Shown here piece after piece: positions 1 to 8,264 of a stretch of 22,755 bases of DNA. The stretch is from a virus. How positions within the stretch are numbered: the first letter of the stretch is position 1; each line of letters starts with the position of its first letter. The notes beneath the pieces were generated by a model. The model was not told the DNA's origin, did not search any database, and saw only the letters and a list, made by a program, of their open reading frames with translations. Position numbers and translations under genes: made by a program. The stretch covers positions 1-22,755 of the IMG/VR virus record IMGVR_UViG_3300025120_000603, one strand, 5' to 3'.

Positions 1-1483
1 TATGTAATAAGTTTATTGATGCGGTTCCTGTTATTAATAAATTAGATGCTGTTAGATTAGTAAAAGGTTGTTTAATATTTGAGGCATCTACATATGAAGC
101 TGTTTGGGCATTTTTAGCATACGATGCAGTTTGAGCAAATGAACTTGATATTGCTTCTAAAGCAGATCCTGATAATGAACCTGTAAATGATTGTGCTATA
201 ATATTTGCACTTGAACTTATAATAGATGCTGTTAGAGGAGTATTTAAAAAATCTATAAATGAGCCTGATACTAATAATGAGCCTGTTATTGATGTAGGAC
301 CCGTTATTATTGTAGGACCTACTACAGATAAACTTCCAGTAATATCAGCTGAACCTGTGTAGGGGAATGGGTCACTATTTAAAGCATGGGATGCAGTTAT
401 AGCATATGATGCTGTTAATTCATTTATTTGGTATGGGGTAGCATTGAAGGATGAAGCTGAAATGTATCCACTTGCGCTTATATTACCTGATGCAGAAATA
501 TTTGCTTTAAAATCAGGAGCAGCAAAATCTAAATCATAAGCGGGAAGTAAAGTTATAGGATTTCCTGAAAATAGTGCATGGGGTTGAGCTTTTAATTCTG
601 TGTAATGTACATTATTAGATTCACAATAAAATCTTGCTACAGATTGAGTTCCATTATTTTTAATAGATAATATACCTTTATTTATTTCAATATTTCCTGA
701 TGAAGTTATATTAGAACCAAAAATAATATTAGATCCTGTTTGGTATATAGATCCGGTTATTATAATATTAGCATCTAAATCATTTGGTGCAGGATTAGAT
801 CCAGATATTACTATACCAAACCCATTTTGTTTTCCTAATTTAACTGTATTATCTTCTTGGACTTCTAAAATAGGAGTACCTGATACATTGTTTACTGAGA
901 ATAATGTACCATCACTTTCATCATCATCTATTGTAAATAAAGTCCCTCTTGAACCTTCTATACTAAATATTGTTGAACCACTACCATATAACTGTAAAGC
1001 TTGTGTTTGGTTAGATGCAGATATTACTAAAGATCCTGTTATTACAGCATCTCCTACGAAAGGAAATATGCCTGAACCTTCTACATATGAAGCTGAAACA
1101 GCGTTTAAAACATATGATGCGGTTTGCGCTGTTATAATATAGCTAGAAGTTTGAGCATTTTCTACATATGATGCAGTTTGAGCATTACTTGAAGATATAA
1201 TACTATTTGAACCATAAGGACCATAAACATTTGATCCTGTTACAAATGATGCTGTATCTGATGCTGGTGCATTTTCAACATAGGAAGCTGTTAAAGCATA
1301 TGAAGAAGAAAAACTATTTAAAATGCCAGGTGTACCTGTAAGAGGACCTTGCATTGTAAGAGAACCTGAAACGGTAATATCATATGCTTCTGCTCCCGTA
1401 AATGCTATTATGGATTGGGAAACGTGTTGAGCTTCAATAGCTTCTCCAGTCTGTATATCTAATAATGATAATATTTTAGCCAT
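1..1483 (-). CDS. Repeat-rich tail fibre protein, truncated at left edge
   Basis: Partial gene: the frame opens with ATG at 1483-1481 and stays open for 494 codons to the window edge, so the C-terminus is missing. The product is rich in Ser, Thr, Ala, Asn and Gly, with no catalytic motif seen. Residues 1-46 resemble the N-terminus of the neighbouring 408-aa fibre (TG-x-AI, then D-[IV]-[TS]-[VI]-x-G-[SA]-L), which suggests a shared attachment module. Blocks of a 9-residue repeat, typified by AQTASYVEN, follow at about residues 101-136 and again near 450-467. Between them are short beta-strand-like ITGSL/ISASG segments typical of trimeric fibres. I remember TASYV-type repeats from marine phage fibres. 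It lies 13 nt after the S74-domain fibre gene and probably forms part of the host-recognition apparatus. The missing C-terminus could carry the receptor tip or another chaperone domain. Confidence 0.8.
   Translation of the reverse strand, partial: MAKILSLLDIQTGEAIEAQHVSQSIIAFTGAEAYDITVSGSLTMQGPLTGTPGILNSFSSSYALTASYVENAPASDTASFVTGSNVYGPYGSNSIISSSNAQTASYVENAQTSSYIITAQTASYVLNAVSASYVEGSGIFPFVGDAVITGSLVISASNQTQALQLYGSGSTIFSIEGSRGTLFTIDDDESDGTLFSVNNVSGTPILEVQEDNTVKLGKQNGFGIVISGSNPAPNDLDANIIITGSIYQTGSNIIFGSNITSSGNIEINKGILSIKNNGTQSVARFYCESNNVHYTELKAQPHALFSGNPITLLPAYDLDFAAPDFKANISASGNISASGYISASSFNATPYQINELTASYAITASHALNSDPFPYTGSADITGSLSVVGPTIITGPTSITGSLLVSGSFIDFLNTPLTASIISSSANIIAQSFTGSLSGSALEAISSSFAQTASYAKNAQTASYVDASNIKQPFTNLTASNLLITGTASINLLH
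83..136 (-). repeat. Two tandem 27-nt repeats of the same TASYV family
   Basis: Two units, 136-110 (AQTASYAKN) and 109-83 (AQTASYVDA), repeat the 9-residue motif of the larger array at 1076-1183 in the same frame of the same fibre gene, about 310 residues downstream. A looser copy (LTASYAITASHALN) is encoded at about 415-375. Confidence 0.8.
1076..1183 (-). repeat. Four tandem 27-nt repeats encoding A-Q-T-A-S-Y-V-x-N
   Basis: Four consecutive 27-nt units (1183-1157, 1156-1130, 1129-1103, 1102-1076) encode AQTASYVEN, AQTSSYIIT, AQTASYVLN and AVSASYVEG. The period is exact at protein level, but the DNA units differ at many synonymous and some non-synonymous positions. They are therefore old, purifying-selected protein repeats rather than a recent slippage array. 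They lie inside the truncated tail fibre gene, and the regular period suggests a repeating beta or shaft structure. Confidence 0.85.
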
Positions 1484-1496
1484 TAAACTTTATTTT

Positions 1497-2723
1497 TTAC
1501 ATTTCACCATTAATTTGTGCCTCTAATGCTTCTATTCTTGTTTGTTGTGTCGATATTGTTACTGCACTACTTGATACTTGAGTTTGTAAAAGTTCAGTAG
1601 TTAATTGTAGTTTTTGAACTGCCCCATATAATGAATTCATTATTTGGGTGTCTGTCATTATTTTAAAATCTGGGATTATAGTTGATCCAGCATTTACATC
1701 TTGAACTCTATCTCCAGGTTTAATAATGTCTGTTCCATTAGAAGCATATATTGGTGTGTTACCCTTATATGTAACCCATGTAGTGAAAGGGCTTGTTCTA
1801 ACCGATTTAGGGTAGATAGTTTCTACATCTTGAGCTATCCATCCTAAAGTATGAGTATCTGTGTTTGGACGTTCAAGAATTTCTTCTTTATATGAATATT
1901 TTTTTAGTTTTAGATTTTTAATATTATTATAACATATATCTAAATCTGCATCTATAATACTTTCTTTATATCTTGAATCTGAGACATTTGCCCATCCTGC
2001 AGCTCCGGCTTTATTAGCATATTCTGAACCAAGGTTTAAACTTCCTCTTATATATAAACCACCATTATTTTCTGAAGGTGCTGCATTTGTTACTGTATTA
2101 TTAATGTAAAACGTGAGTTGGTTAACAAATTCGGTAGCTCCTCTAAAAGCTATTGTAGATAATTCATTACTATTATTTATAATGTAAAGGGGTCTTGATG
2201 TTGCTGTTCCTGTTTGATTTGCATTAAATCCAAAAACTGAAAATGTATCATAGTTTTCGAGATTTAATTGACTTAAACCATTAGCATTTCCCCTTAGTTT
2301 TAGAGAAGAAAAATTAGAAAACGTAGATACTTCAAATCTTTGATTTCCAAAAACTCCTCCATCTGAGTTTTGATAACCCGCAGTAATATTAGATCCTATT
2401 TTAATAAATTGTTTTACTGTCCCAACAAAGCTTGAAGTTTGGTTAGATCTTCCAAATGTAGTAGTTGAAGTTGCAAGACTTCCAAATTGTGTTCCCCCAA
2501 CATAAGAACCTGTAATCCCAACAGCTGTAAAAGGGGATGTAAAGGATGAACCACTTATTTGAGCTAGTGAAGCTGATACATCGGCAAAACCTGGGAGAGA
2601 AAGTGCTCCTTTTATACTAACATCTGTAGAATTAGTCCCATCTAAAGCTTCTATAATGTTAAGAATTTGAGTTGTGGTTATTGCTTGTCCTGTTACTATG
2701 CCTGTTTTTGGAATTGTTGCCAT
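1497..2723 (-). CDS. Tail fibre/spike with C-terminal peptidase S74 chaperone domain
   Basis: A 408-aa receptor-facing fibre. Residues 1-45 form a putative attachment segment shared with the downstream fibre. Residues 45-245 are Ser/Thr/Asn/Gly-rich, as in beta-structured fibre shafts. WANVSDSRYKES, with Ser248-Asp249-Ser250-Arg251-Tyr252-Lys253, matches the S-D-x-R-x-K signature at the start of the intramolecular chaperone of endosialidase type (peptidase S74). Known members trimerise the fibre and then cut themselves off, N-terminal to this serine. LGWIAQDVE (near residue 294) is the second conserved block of the family. The last 45 residues, heptad-like with Leu, Gln and Ile, look like the coiled coil that usually closes this domain. 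Mature fibre would thus be about 247 residues. The start is ATG with no Shine-Dalgarno; an ATATTTATA motif lies only 3 nt upstream. Confidence 0.88.
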   Translation of the reverse strand: MATIPKTGIVTGQAITTTQILNIIEALDGTNSTDVSIKGALSLPGFADVSASLAQISGSSFTSPFTAVGITGSYVGGTQFGSLATSTTTFGRSNQTSSFVGTVKQFIKIGSNITAGYQNSDGGVFGNQRFEVSTFSNFSSLKLRGNANGLSQLNLENYDTFSVFGFNANQTGTATSRPLYIINNSNELSTIAFRGATEFVNQLTFYINNTVTNAAPSENNGGLYIRGSLNLGSEYANKAGAAGWANVSDSRYKESIIDADLDICYNNIKNLKLKKYSYKEEILERPNTDTHTLGWIAQDVETIYPKSVRTSPFTTWVTYKGNTPIYASNGTDIIKPGDRVQDVNAGSTIIPDFKIMTDTQIMNSLYGAVQKLQLTTELLQTQVSSSAVTISTQQTRIEALEAQINGEM

Positions 2724-2726
2724 GTT

Positions 2727-2735
2727 TATAAATAT
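2727..2735 (-). promoter_or_regulatory. ATATTTATA motif upstream of S74 fibre gene
   Basis: Exact copy of the 9-mer found in three other gaps. Its 3' end is 3 nt before the ATG at 2723, and its 5' base overlaps the stop codon of the upstream gene. This is too close for an ordinary -10 element of the 408-aa gene unless the message starts inside the gene, so it is the weakest of the four as a promoter. Confidence 0.25.
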
Positions 2736-3745
2736 TATAAATCTAAATTAACTAATACAGTAGTATCAGTAATGTTTGAACTTTGTAAAGGTTGTGATAA
2801 TTTTCCTACAGCTACTAATTGATTTGCTCCATTATATAATCCAACAGTTGTAATATAGGGTTCAAAATATGATCCTGTTAAAAAATCATAAGGTATTCCA
2901 CTATTAGTACTTCCGGAAATAGCCGATGGGTTTTGAGTATATGTAAATTCATTTGGGGAAAAAGTACATTTATATTGTGACTCAAATATAGTCATTGTGC
3001 TTTGAAATGAACAAGTAACACTTGAAGATGAAATAAAGAAATTTAAATCATTTGTATTTTTTATACTATATCTTGCAGTTCCATATCCTAAATTAAATGA
3101 ACTATTTGGTCCGTAGCGACTTCCAGTAATAGAAGATCCTGCGGATGTAATAATAGCCATTCCATGTTGGTATACTATATCTCCAATTTTTTCACCACTT
3201 TCAAATAACCCACCATCTCCATCGTCAGTAATAATACCACTTACTGTTATAACATTAACCCCAGTATTTAAGGTTCCATTATATTCATATTTAAAAGTTC
3301 CGGGTTTGATGTATTCTCCAAATAAATTAGAAGGTATAGATATAACTCCTATTTCATCATTTGATGATGTTGGGAATAACCTATTTGCAGTTAATGTATT
3401 ATCTAAATAATTTTCATACATAGGTTGATATGAACCACTATTACCCTGTACTGTTATAGTACCATCAGAATTGAATTGGGGTAAGTTTGCAGGAGAACCA
3501 TTCCTACCATTTACAAAATTAGAATAATATAATTGTTTAGCTGATTGGTATATTAAAGCTTGGGATTGGGAAAGAATTTGACCTGTTAAATCTGACCCAG
3601 ATATATAAGGGGTATTTTTTCCTATAAATCTATCTATACCTACATTAGAGCCAGTAAAAGCATTACCTTTAAAAGAAAAACTTTTGTTTACTTTAAAAGG
3701 TGTTACTACAACATCTGATGTGGTTAATGACTTGTAAACGCTCAT
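2735..3745 (-). CDS. Structural tail/baseplate-periphery protein, paralogue of the preceding gene
   Basis: A 336-aa protein of unknown exact role, related to the 337-aa product encoded immediately upstream. The C-terminal 70 residues (267-336) share the pattern F-x-Y-x-x-NPS-x-ISGST, then TTVG-[LM]-YN-x-AN-x-x-[VI]-AV-x-KLS-x-P and a final V-x-LD-[LF]. Weaker resemblance continues into the middle (an I-x-PGTF block near residue 158). No signal peptide, membrane segment or enzyme motif is visible, and the composition is Ser/Asn/Gly/Thr-rich like the other tail proteins here. I remember C-termini of this pattern from marine phage structural proteins. The position between the large baseplate-associated proteins and the fibres suggests a connector or a baseplate-rim component; that is inference. 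It lies 5 nt after its paralogue, with no Shine-Dalgarno. Confidence 0.72.
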   Translation of the reverse strand: MSVYKSLTTSDVVVTPFKVNKSFSFKGNAFTGSNVGIDRFIGKNTPYISGSDLTGQILSQSQALIYQSAKQLYYSNFVNGRNGSPANLPQFNSDGTITVQGNSGSYQPMYENYLDNTLTANRLFPTSSNDEIGVISIPSNLFGEYIKPGTFKYEYNGTLNTGVNVITVSGIITDDGDGGLFESGEKIGDIVYQHGMAIITSAGSSITGSRYGPNSSFNLGYGTARYSIKNTNDLNFFISSSSVTCSFQSTMTIFESQYKCTFSPNEFTYTQNPSAISGSTNSGIPYDFLTGSYFEPYITTVGLYNGANQLVAVGKLSQPLQSSNITDTTVLVNLDL

Positions 3746-3750
3746 TCATC

Positions 3751-4764
3751 TTAAAAATCTAGTTTTACTCTTATCAAACTTTCTTTAGTAAAATCTTTAA
3801 GTAAAGGAGTTGATAATTTTGCTACCGCTATGCATTCATTTGCATCATTATACATCCCTACTGTAGTCATGTATACTTGGGGGTTGTTTATAAAATTTGT
3901 AAAAGCTACTTGCCCTGTTGAACCTGATATAAATGATGGGTTAGTAGAATAATTAAATTCACTGTTTCTTGATCTACAAAAAATAAAATCAGATGTAATG
4001 GTTTCTTGAGAGTTCATTGTGAAGGATTCACCTGATTTAATTGCTGTAAACATTAAATTTGCATTGGAATAGTTAGAAGCAGGGGTTGATGATCTGTTAG
4101 GAGTTAGCCCAATTACAGCCTCAATTGCGGATGGATTCAATAATATTGTTCCTATATCTGGGAATAATAAACCATATGAGCCGGAACCTGGTTCATATCC
4201 TGTAGAATTGTAAGCTTTTCCATAAGAACCTGATACTATTTGAAATACTCTTGTAGATCCTAAAAATGTTTGAACTGTTACGTCAAGTGAATTATCTGTT
4301 AACTGAATCGTACTAGTATTATTTTTTAAAGTTAAATTAAATGTACCGGGAAAAATACTTTCTTTATACCTTGCTCTATCAGGGGAAATAACAAAAAAAT
4401 CATCAGGAGTGAGTGTATTTGAACCATCACCATATGTAAAATCAGTATTTTCATCTTCTAATATCATAGTTCTATATTGACCATATGAGGTTGCAGATGG
4501 AGTATATTGAGGAAAGAAAGGATTAAATGCTAAACTTCCACTTCCAAGCTTATTTCCATAAGCAACATCAAACTGTATAGCAGCATTTGGCTCAGTAGAA
4601 GCCGTTTGATATACACTTACATAGTAATTTCCTGATGTTCCTGCTAACTGTGCTGGGTTGGAGTAGAATTCTGTTAATGTTGGTTGGTTAGTTGACCATG
4701 CGGTCCCTTGTACTGAATCAGAACTTACTACAAAGTCTTCAGCGTCTAATCTTTTAAATCCCAT
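3751..4764 (-). CDS. Structural tail/baseplate-periphery protein, paralogue of the following gene
   Basis: A 337-aa protein whose C-terminal 68 residues (270-337) match those of the next gene's product (NPS-x-ISGST, TTVGMYNDANE, AVAKLSTP, RVKLDF). The block just before it also aligns by pattern (SF, a cysteine about 6 residues before [NS]-EF). An IFPGTF segment near residue 138 corresponds to IKPGTF in the paralogue, so the two are probably homologous over most of their length. The function is not known to me beyond being a conserved structural type in T4-like marine phages. No enzyme motif is visible. It sits 3 nt after the 223-aa gene, with ATG preceded by an A/T-rich leader lacking Shine-Dalgarno, and is likely cotranscribed with both neighbours. 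Confidence 0.72.
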   Translation of the reverse strand: MGFKRLDAEDFVVSSDSVQGTAWSTNQPTLTEFYSNPAQLAGTSGNYYVSVYQTASTEPNAAIQFDVAYGNKLGSGSLAFNPFFPQYTPSATSYGQYRTMILEDENTDFTYGDGSNTLTPDDFFVISPDRARYKESIFPGTFNLTLKNNTSTIQLTDNSLDVTVQTFLGSTRVFQIVSGSYGKAYNSTGYEPGSGSYGLLFPDIGTILLNPSAIEAVIGLTPNRSSTPASNYSNANLMFTAIKSGESFTMNSQETITSDFIFCRSRNSEFNYSTNPSFISGSTGQVAFTNFINNPQVYMTTVGMYNDANECIAVAKLSTPLLKDFTKESLIRVKLDF

Positions 4765-4767
4765 ATT

Positions 4768-5439
4768 TTATGAATTTGTTGTTGTTTGATTTATTGTAAT
4801 AGGTATTGTTAATCTAGCTCCACTATCTAGCCCTACTACTGTTATTGTAGTAAATAATTGAGTACTACCTCCAAATAAAGTATTTACTGTGGTTGCAGTT
4901 AAATTAATTTGTGTACCTATTACAGTAGCAGATACATTAGTACCTAATGTTGTAGTTGAAGTAGTATTTTGATCTTGAGCAGCCGTACTTTGAACTCCTA
5001 CCCCATTAAATGTAGACATTGTTCTAACATCTGCTATAGTGGCTGTGTATCCTGAGGTTTCAAATGCTGTAGCATTACCTAAATAATTTAAAGTTTGTGG
5101 TGTTATTGCTATTGAAGCTCCTTGTTTTAAGGATATAGATGGAAATCCTAGATCTAATACAGGTAAAACTGCAGTTCCTCTTGGTAAAGTAGCAATTTTA
5201 TATTTCATTATTTGACTTTCATCCGGGAATGCTTCTAATAAAGGCATATTTTGGATTGCTTCTCCATAAAAAGCAGAACCTGATGTATTGCTTGGATTAT
5301 ATTGAGTATAGTCTATTTCATCATCTGCTAATGCAAATTGTGTTATTCTGAATGAACCATCATTTTGAGCCAATAGTTGTCTACCTTTTTTTGTTAAGAT
5401 AGCATCAACTGTTATTACTTGATTATTTAAATATCCCAT
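4768..5439 (-). CDS. Conserved phage structural protein (MGYLNN family)
   Basis: A 223-aa protein. Residues 1-105 carry a strongly patterned N-terminal region: VDAILTKKGRQLLA, ITQFALADDEIDY, GEAIQNMPLLEAFPDE, KYKIATLPRGT, then LDLGFPSI and ITPQTLNYLG. I recognise this as a conserved protein in tail gene clusters of marine T4-like phages, but I know no assigned function. The C-terminal half is Thr/Ser-rich, with alternating hydrophobics suggesting beta strands. Its TVVGLDSGA segment near residue 200 faintly resembles TTVGLYNGA of the 336-aa protein, so it may share a domain with that pair. It starts after the longest gap in the window (61 nt), which holds a putative promoter, and probably heads a transcript covering the left-hand tail genes. 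Confidence 0.75.
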   Translation of the reverse strand: MGYLNNQVITVDAILTKKGRQLLAQNDGSFRITQFALADDEIDYTQYNPSNTSGSAFYGEAIQNMPLLEAFPDESQIMKYKIATLPRGTAVLPVLDLGFPSISLKQGASIAITPQTLNYLGNATAFETSGYTATIADVRTMSTFNGVGVQSTAAQDQNTTSTTTLGTNVSATVIGTQINLTATTVNTLFGGSTQLFTTITVVGLDSGARLTIPITINQTTTNS

Positions 5440-5457
5440 TGTGTTTAATTATATGCG

Positions 5458-5466
5458 TATAAATAT
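5458..5466 (-). promoter_or_regulatory. Putative late promoter element ATATTTATA before the 223-aa gene
   Basis: Exact 9-mer in the 61-nt gap (5440-5500), with its 3' end 18 nt before the ATG at 5439. That spacing would give a short leader if the motif acts like a -10 element. The same 9-mer occurs in the other two longest gaps. It is the reverse complement of T4's late-promoter core TATAAATA. The rest of the gap is A/T-rich with no hairpin that I would call a terminator. Confidence 0.45.
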
Positions 5467-5500
5467 GTATATGTTTTGTTTCTAATCCAAATTATTTTCA

Positions 5501-8248
5501 TTAAGTTTTGTTACTTCCAAATTCTTTAGTAATAGATTCAATGTTATCCGTAATTTCTTTAGGGGTGAATTTATCTGCAAAGTATCCAGGTCCGACTCCT
5601 TTTAATTCATCTTGGATTACAACATATTCTTCTCCTGTTACTTGTTCCTTTCCAACCGCTAACCACACAAAAGCTCCTAACCCATTAGTTTGTGAATCTC
5701 TATATTGGTTATTATAAGTAGTAATTGAAGTTCCTATATTTATTACTTTAACTTTATTATCAAATATTGAGAATATCTTGAATTTTATAGGGGTTCCTCC
5801 AGTACCACCGAATTCTGAGGTTGGGATTACTATTACATCTCCAAATTCAAAATCTCCTTTTTGGGAATCTAAAAATACCCTATTTCCTGATGGTGAGCTA
5901 AGGATTTGAGTTTCATTTAATAAATCAATTTCTAAGATTACCTCTGGTCCTGGTCTTCCTTCTACACTTCCTGTAACAAAAAATGAACCTCCAAGGTTTC
6001 CATTATTAACATTAAAAGATCCTGAAGGAAAGGTTGGGAAAGTAGTTATATAAGCAGAACCTGATACAATATCAGGGTCAAATTTAACTGGAGGATAGAT
6101 AGTCATTATTGTAACTTTAGCATTCTTCTGAAAATCAGAATATCCATTTCCTAAAATTTCGTATACTCCTTGTGCAGCTAAGGGAAAATCATAATCGCCA
6201 TCTTCATTTAATTCATTATATCCATAATTCCAAGGTTTTAATCTTGAACCTTTAGTTAAAGCGTCTTCTAAAGATTGAGATGGACTAGGACTTTCTAATT
6301 CTCTATATAGTGTTATATATGCTCTTTCCGATAAATTCAATCCTGAATTAAGTGTATTTGAAAATATGTCTGCTTTCTCAACTACACCCCCTACTTGAAC
6401 AGCCCCTACAGCATTTAGTTTAGTTGAAGATATTGGACTATTTATATAACTATTATATGCATTTGGATAAGTAAACCCTCCCCAAAATATTAAGTCTCCC
6501 CTAGAGCTGTCTATATAAGCATATGACCCACTGAGTCTAGCTACTTCATTTGTACCCGCATTCTCTTGCATAGTTAAACCACCAGTATAAGATGAAGTAA
6601 ACATAAAATTAGGTTTTTCTGGGGTTGCCCACCCTGTTGCTAATATTTTTGAAGTATTAGGCATAATAGGATCTGCTATAGAATTAGCTGAATAATTTCC
6701 TAATTGAATTTGAGAGTTTTTTTTATTAGAACCATTTAAAATTTGATAAAATTCACCTCTAGATTGTTGCAATATATAATAATAATATGTTCTGGTGTAG
6801 ACGTTAACTGATCCATAGGTAGTGCTAACTGATCCTGTTACAAATGGTAGATCTAATGTTGAATTTGTATCTCTAAAACTTCGAATGACGGGTTGAGAAG
6901 TTGTTATATAACGTCCATCTGGGTATGGTTTCTTAATAGCATTTGAGGTTTTTTGTACTATTTTTACTTGATCTTTAGATGAAGCTTGTAGAATATTACT
7001 CATTTTTAATTGTCCATAATTTAATATCATTGGATAAGTAGAACTTCCCCATTCATATTCAAATATATTAATTTGTTCTTGTGTAATAGGGGAAACATTA
7101 CCAAAGGTTCCAACATTTATAGGACCTCCAAAAACAGTATTACCTGCATTTTCTTTATATATATTAACTCCACTGGATTGATTTTTACTTCCTAAATATC
7201 TACTACTTATTTGAGCATGGGAAGTGTAATAAGATTCTGGTACTTCTCCTCTTGCAGCTGTTCCACTAATTATTAAGTCTATATTAACAGGGATACTTGG
7301 GTTAGTTGAATAATCTATATCTTGTAAGAATGGGTTTGATGTTGTTTTACTTACATTATTTATTGTTACATCACAGTCACTACCTTCAAATCTTGATGTA
7401 AAATAAGGTTCTGGTACTGTTCCTATTGCTGGTCCTGTTGCTGTAGTTGAAGAAATATATATTTCTGATCCAGCAAGTATAGTAACAGGAGCATCTTGTG
7501 CCCCTCCTATTACTCTTACTTCTATAGAAGAACCTGGAGGTATATTTCCTACTGGCACATCAACATCAAATTCTAGTGTACTAGGATTTGGTGCACCTTG
7601 TCCAACATTGTTTGATAATTTATATAGATATGGATTTGTGCCATTAATTCCATTAAATACTGTTGCTATTGGATTTGGAAGTAAATCTGTAACTCCTGGG
7701 GGTATTATGTATATTCCAAACCAATTTGTTGTAAATACTACGTTGGTTGGGCTAAAAATTACTTTAGCTCTTATATTTAAAGTTTTTTGTGGTAATGTAT
7801 TTAATAAATATTTTTCATTTCTTTCATCATAAAAATTTGCAGTATCTTTACTAGAAGCTGCTATGGAAATATTATTAGAATTATACGGAGTTGGAAATAT
7901 TGCATATGCTGAAGCAGGTCCTATTGCAACTCCAGTATTTAAAGATCCTGTAAAACTATAATCTAAAGAAGCAGAATCATTTAAATCAGGTTCTTTAGAT
8001 GGAGGGTTTACAGTATATGTAAAATAGTTTCCAGAATCCGTAATACCATTTACAAGGAATACACTACTATTTCCATTAGAAAAGGGTATTGTAATTGTTG
8101 TTAAAGATTCTAATGTAGCAGTTAAATCTTCACCATTATCATTTATTTTAGAAATTTTTATATAATCCGGAACTACTCCAGGGGTTGAACCTGCACTACT
8201 ATATACATTAACCACACTGTCTTTATCTTTAATATAAACTTTAGCCAT
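5501..8248 (-). CDS. Large tail/baseplate structural protein, 915 aa
   Basis: A 915-aa protein that I do not recognise with a named function. It is rich in Ser, Asn, Thr, Gly and Tyr, has alternating hydrophobic stretches suggesting mostly beta structure, and shows no signal peptide or membrane helix. A compact segment near residues 575-600 (IDSSRGDLIFWGGFTYPNAY) and a following region about 620-700 (VGGVVEKADIF, LSERAYITLYRELESPS, YDFPLAAQGVYEILGNGYSD) look like ordered domains. The C-terminus is charged and helical (DKFTPKEITDNIESITKEFG). It sits 16 nt after the 1761-aa gene and precedes the 223-aa conserved protein, so it probably belongs to the outer baseplate or fibre-attachment assembly. 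By gene order it occupies the area of T4 gp8-gp10, but I see no similarity to those proteins. Confidence 0.7.
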   Translation of the reverse strand: MAKVYIKDKDSVVNVYSSAGSTPGVVPDYIKISKINDNGEDLTATLESLTTITIPFSNGNSSVFLVNGITDSGNYFTYTVNPPSKEPDLNDSASLDYSFTGSLNTGVAIGPASAYAIFPTPYNSNNISIAASSKDTANFYDERNEKYLLNTLPQKTLNIRAKVIFSPTNVVFTTNWFGIYIIPPGVTDLLPNPIATVFNGINGTNPYLYKLSNNVGQGAPNPSTLEFDVDVPVGNIPPGSSIEVRVIGGAQDAPVTILAGSEIYISSTTATGPAIGTVPEPYFTSRFEGSDCDVTINNVSKTTSNPFLQDIDYSTNPSIPVNIDLIISGTAARGEVPESYYTSHAQISSRYLGSKNQSSGVNIYKENAGNTVFGGPINVGTFGNVSPITQEQINIFEYEWGSSTYPMILNYGQLKMSNILQASSKDQVKIVQKTSNAIKKPYPDGRYITTSQPVIRSFRDTNSTLDLPFVTGSVSTTYGSVNVYTRTYYYYILQQSRGEFYQILNGSNKKNSQIQLGNYSANSIADPIMPNTSKILATGWATPEKPNFMFTSSYTGGLTMQENAGTNEVARLSGSYAYIDSSRGDLIFWGGFTYPNAYNSYINSPISSTKLNAVGAVQVGGVVEKADIFSNTLNSGLNLSERAYITLYRELESPSPSQSLEDALTKGSRLKPWNYGYNELNEDGDYDFPLAAQGVYEILGNGYSDFQKNAKVTIMTIYPPVKFDPDIVSGSAYITTFPTFPSGSFNVNNGNLGGSFFVTGSVEGRPGPEVILEIDLLNETQILSSPSGNRVFLDSQKGDFEFGDVIVIPTSEFGGTGGTPIKFKIFSIFDNKVKVINIGTSITTYNNQYRDSQTNGLGAFVWLAVGKEQVTGEEYVVIQDELKGVGPGYFADKFTPKEITDNIESITKEFGSNKT

Positions 8249-8264
8249 TATAATTTTTTATTTA

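Noticed and set aside
1076-1183. CRISPR-like array of 27-nt repeats
   Set aside because: Units abut with no spacers, stay in frame, and encode a conserved 9-residue motif inside a tail fibre gene.
5440-5500. Rho-independent terminator in the longest gap
   Set aside because: The gap is A/T-rich with only weak imperfect inverted repeats and no GC-containing stem followed by a U tract.
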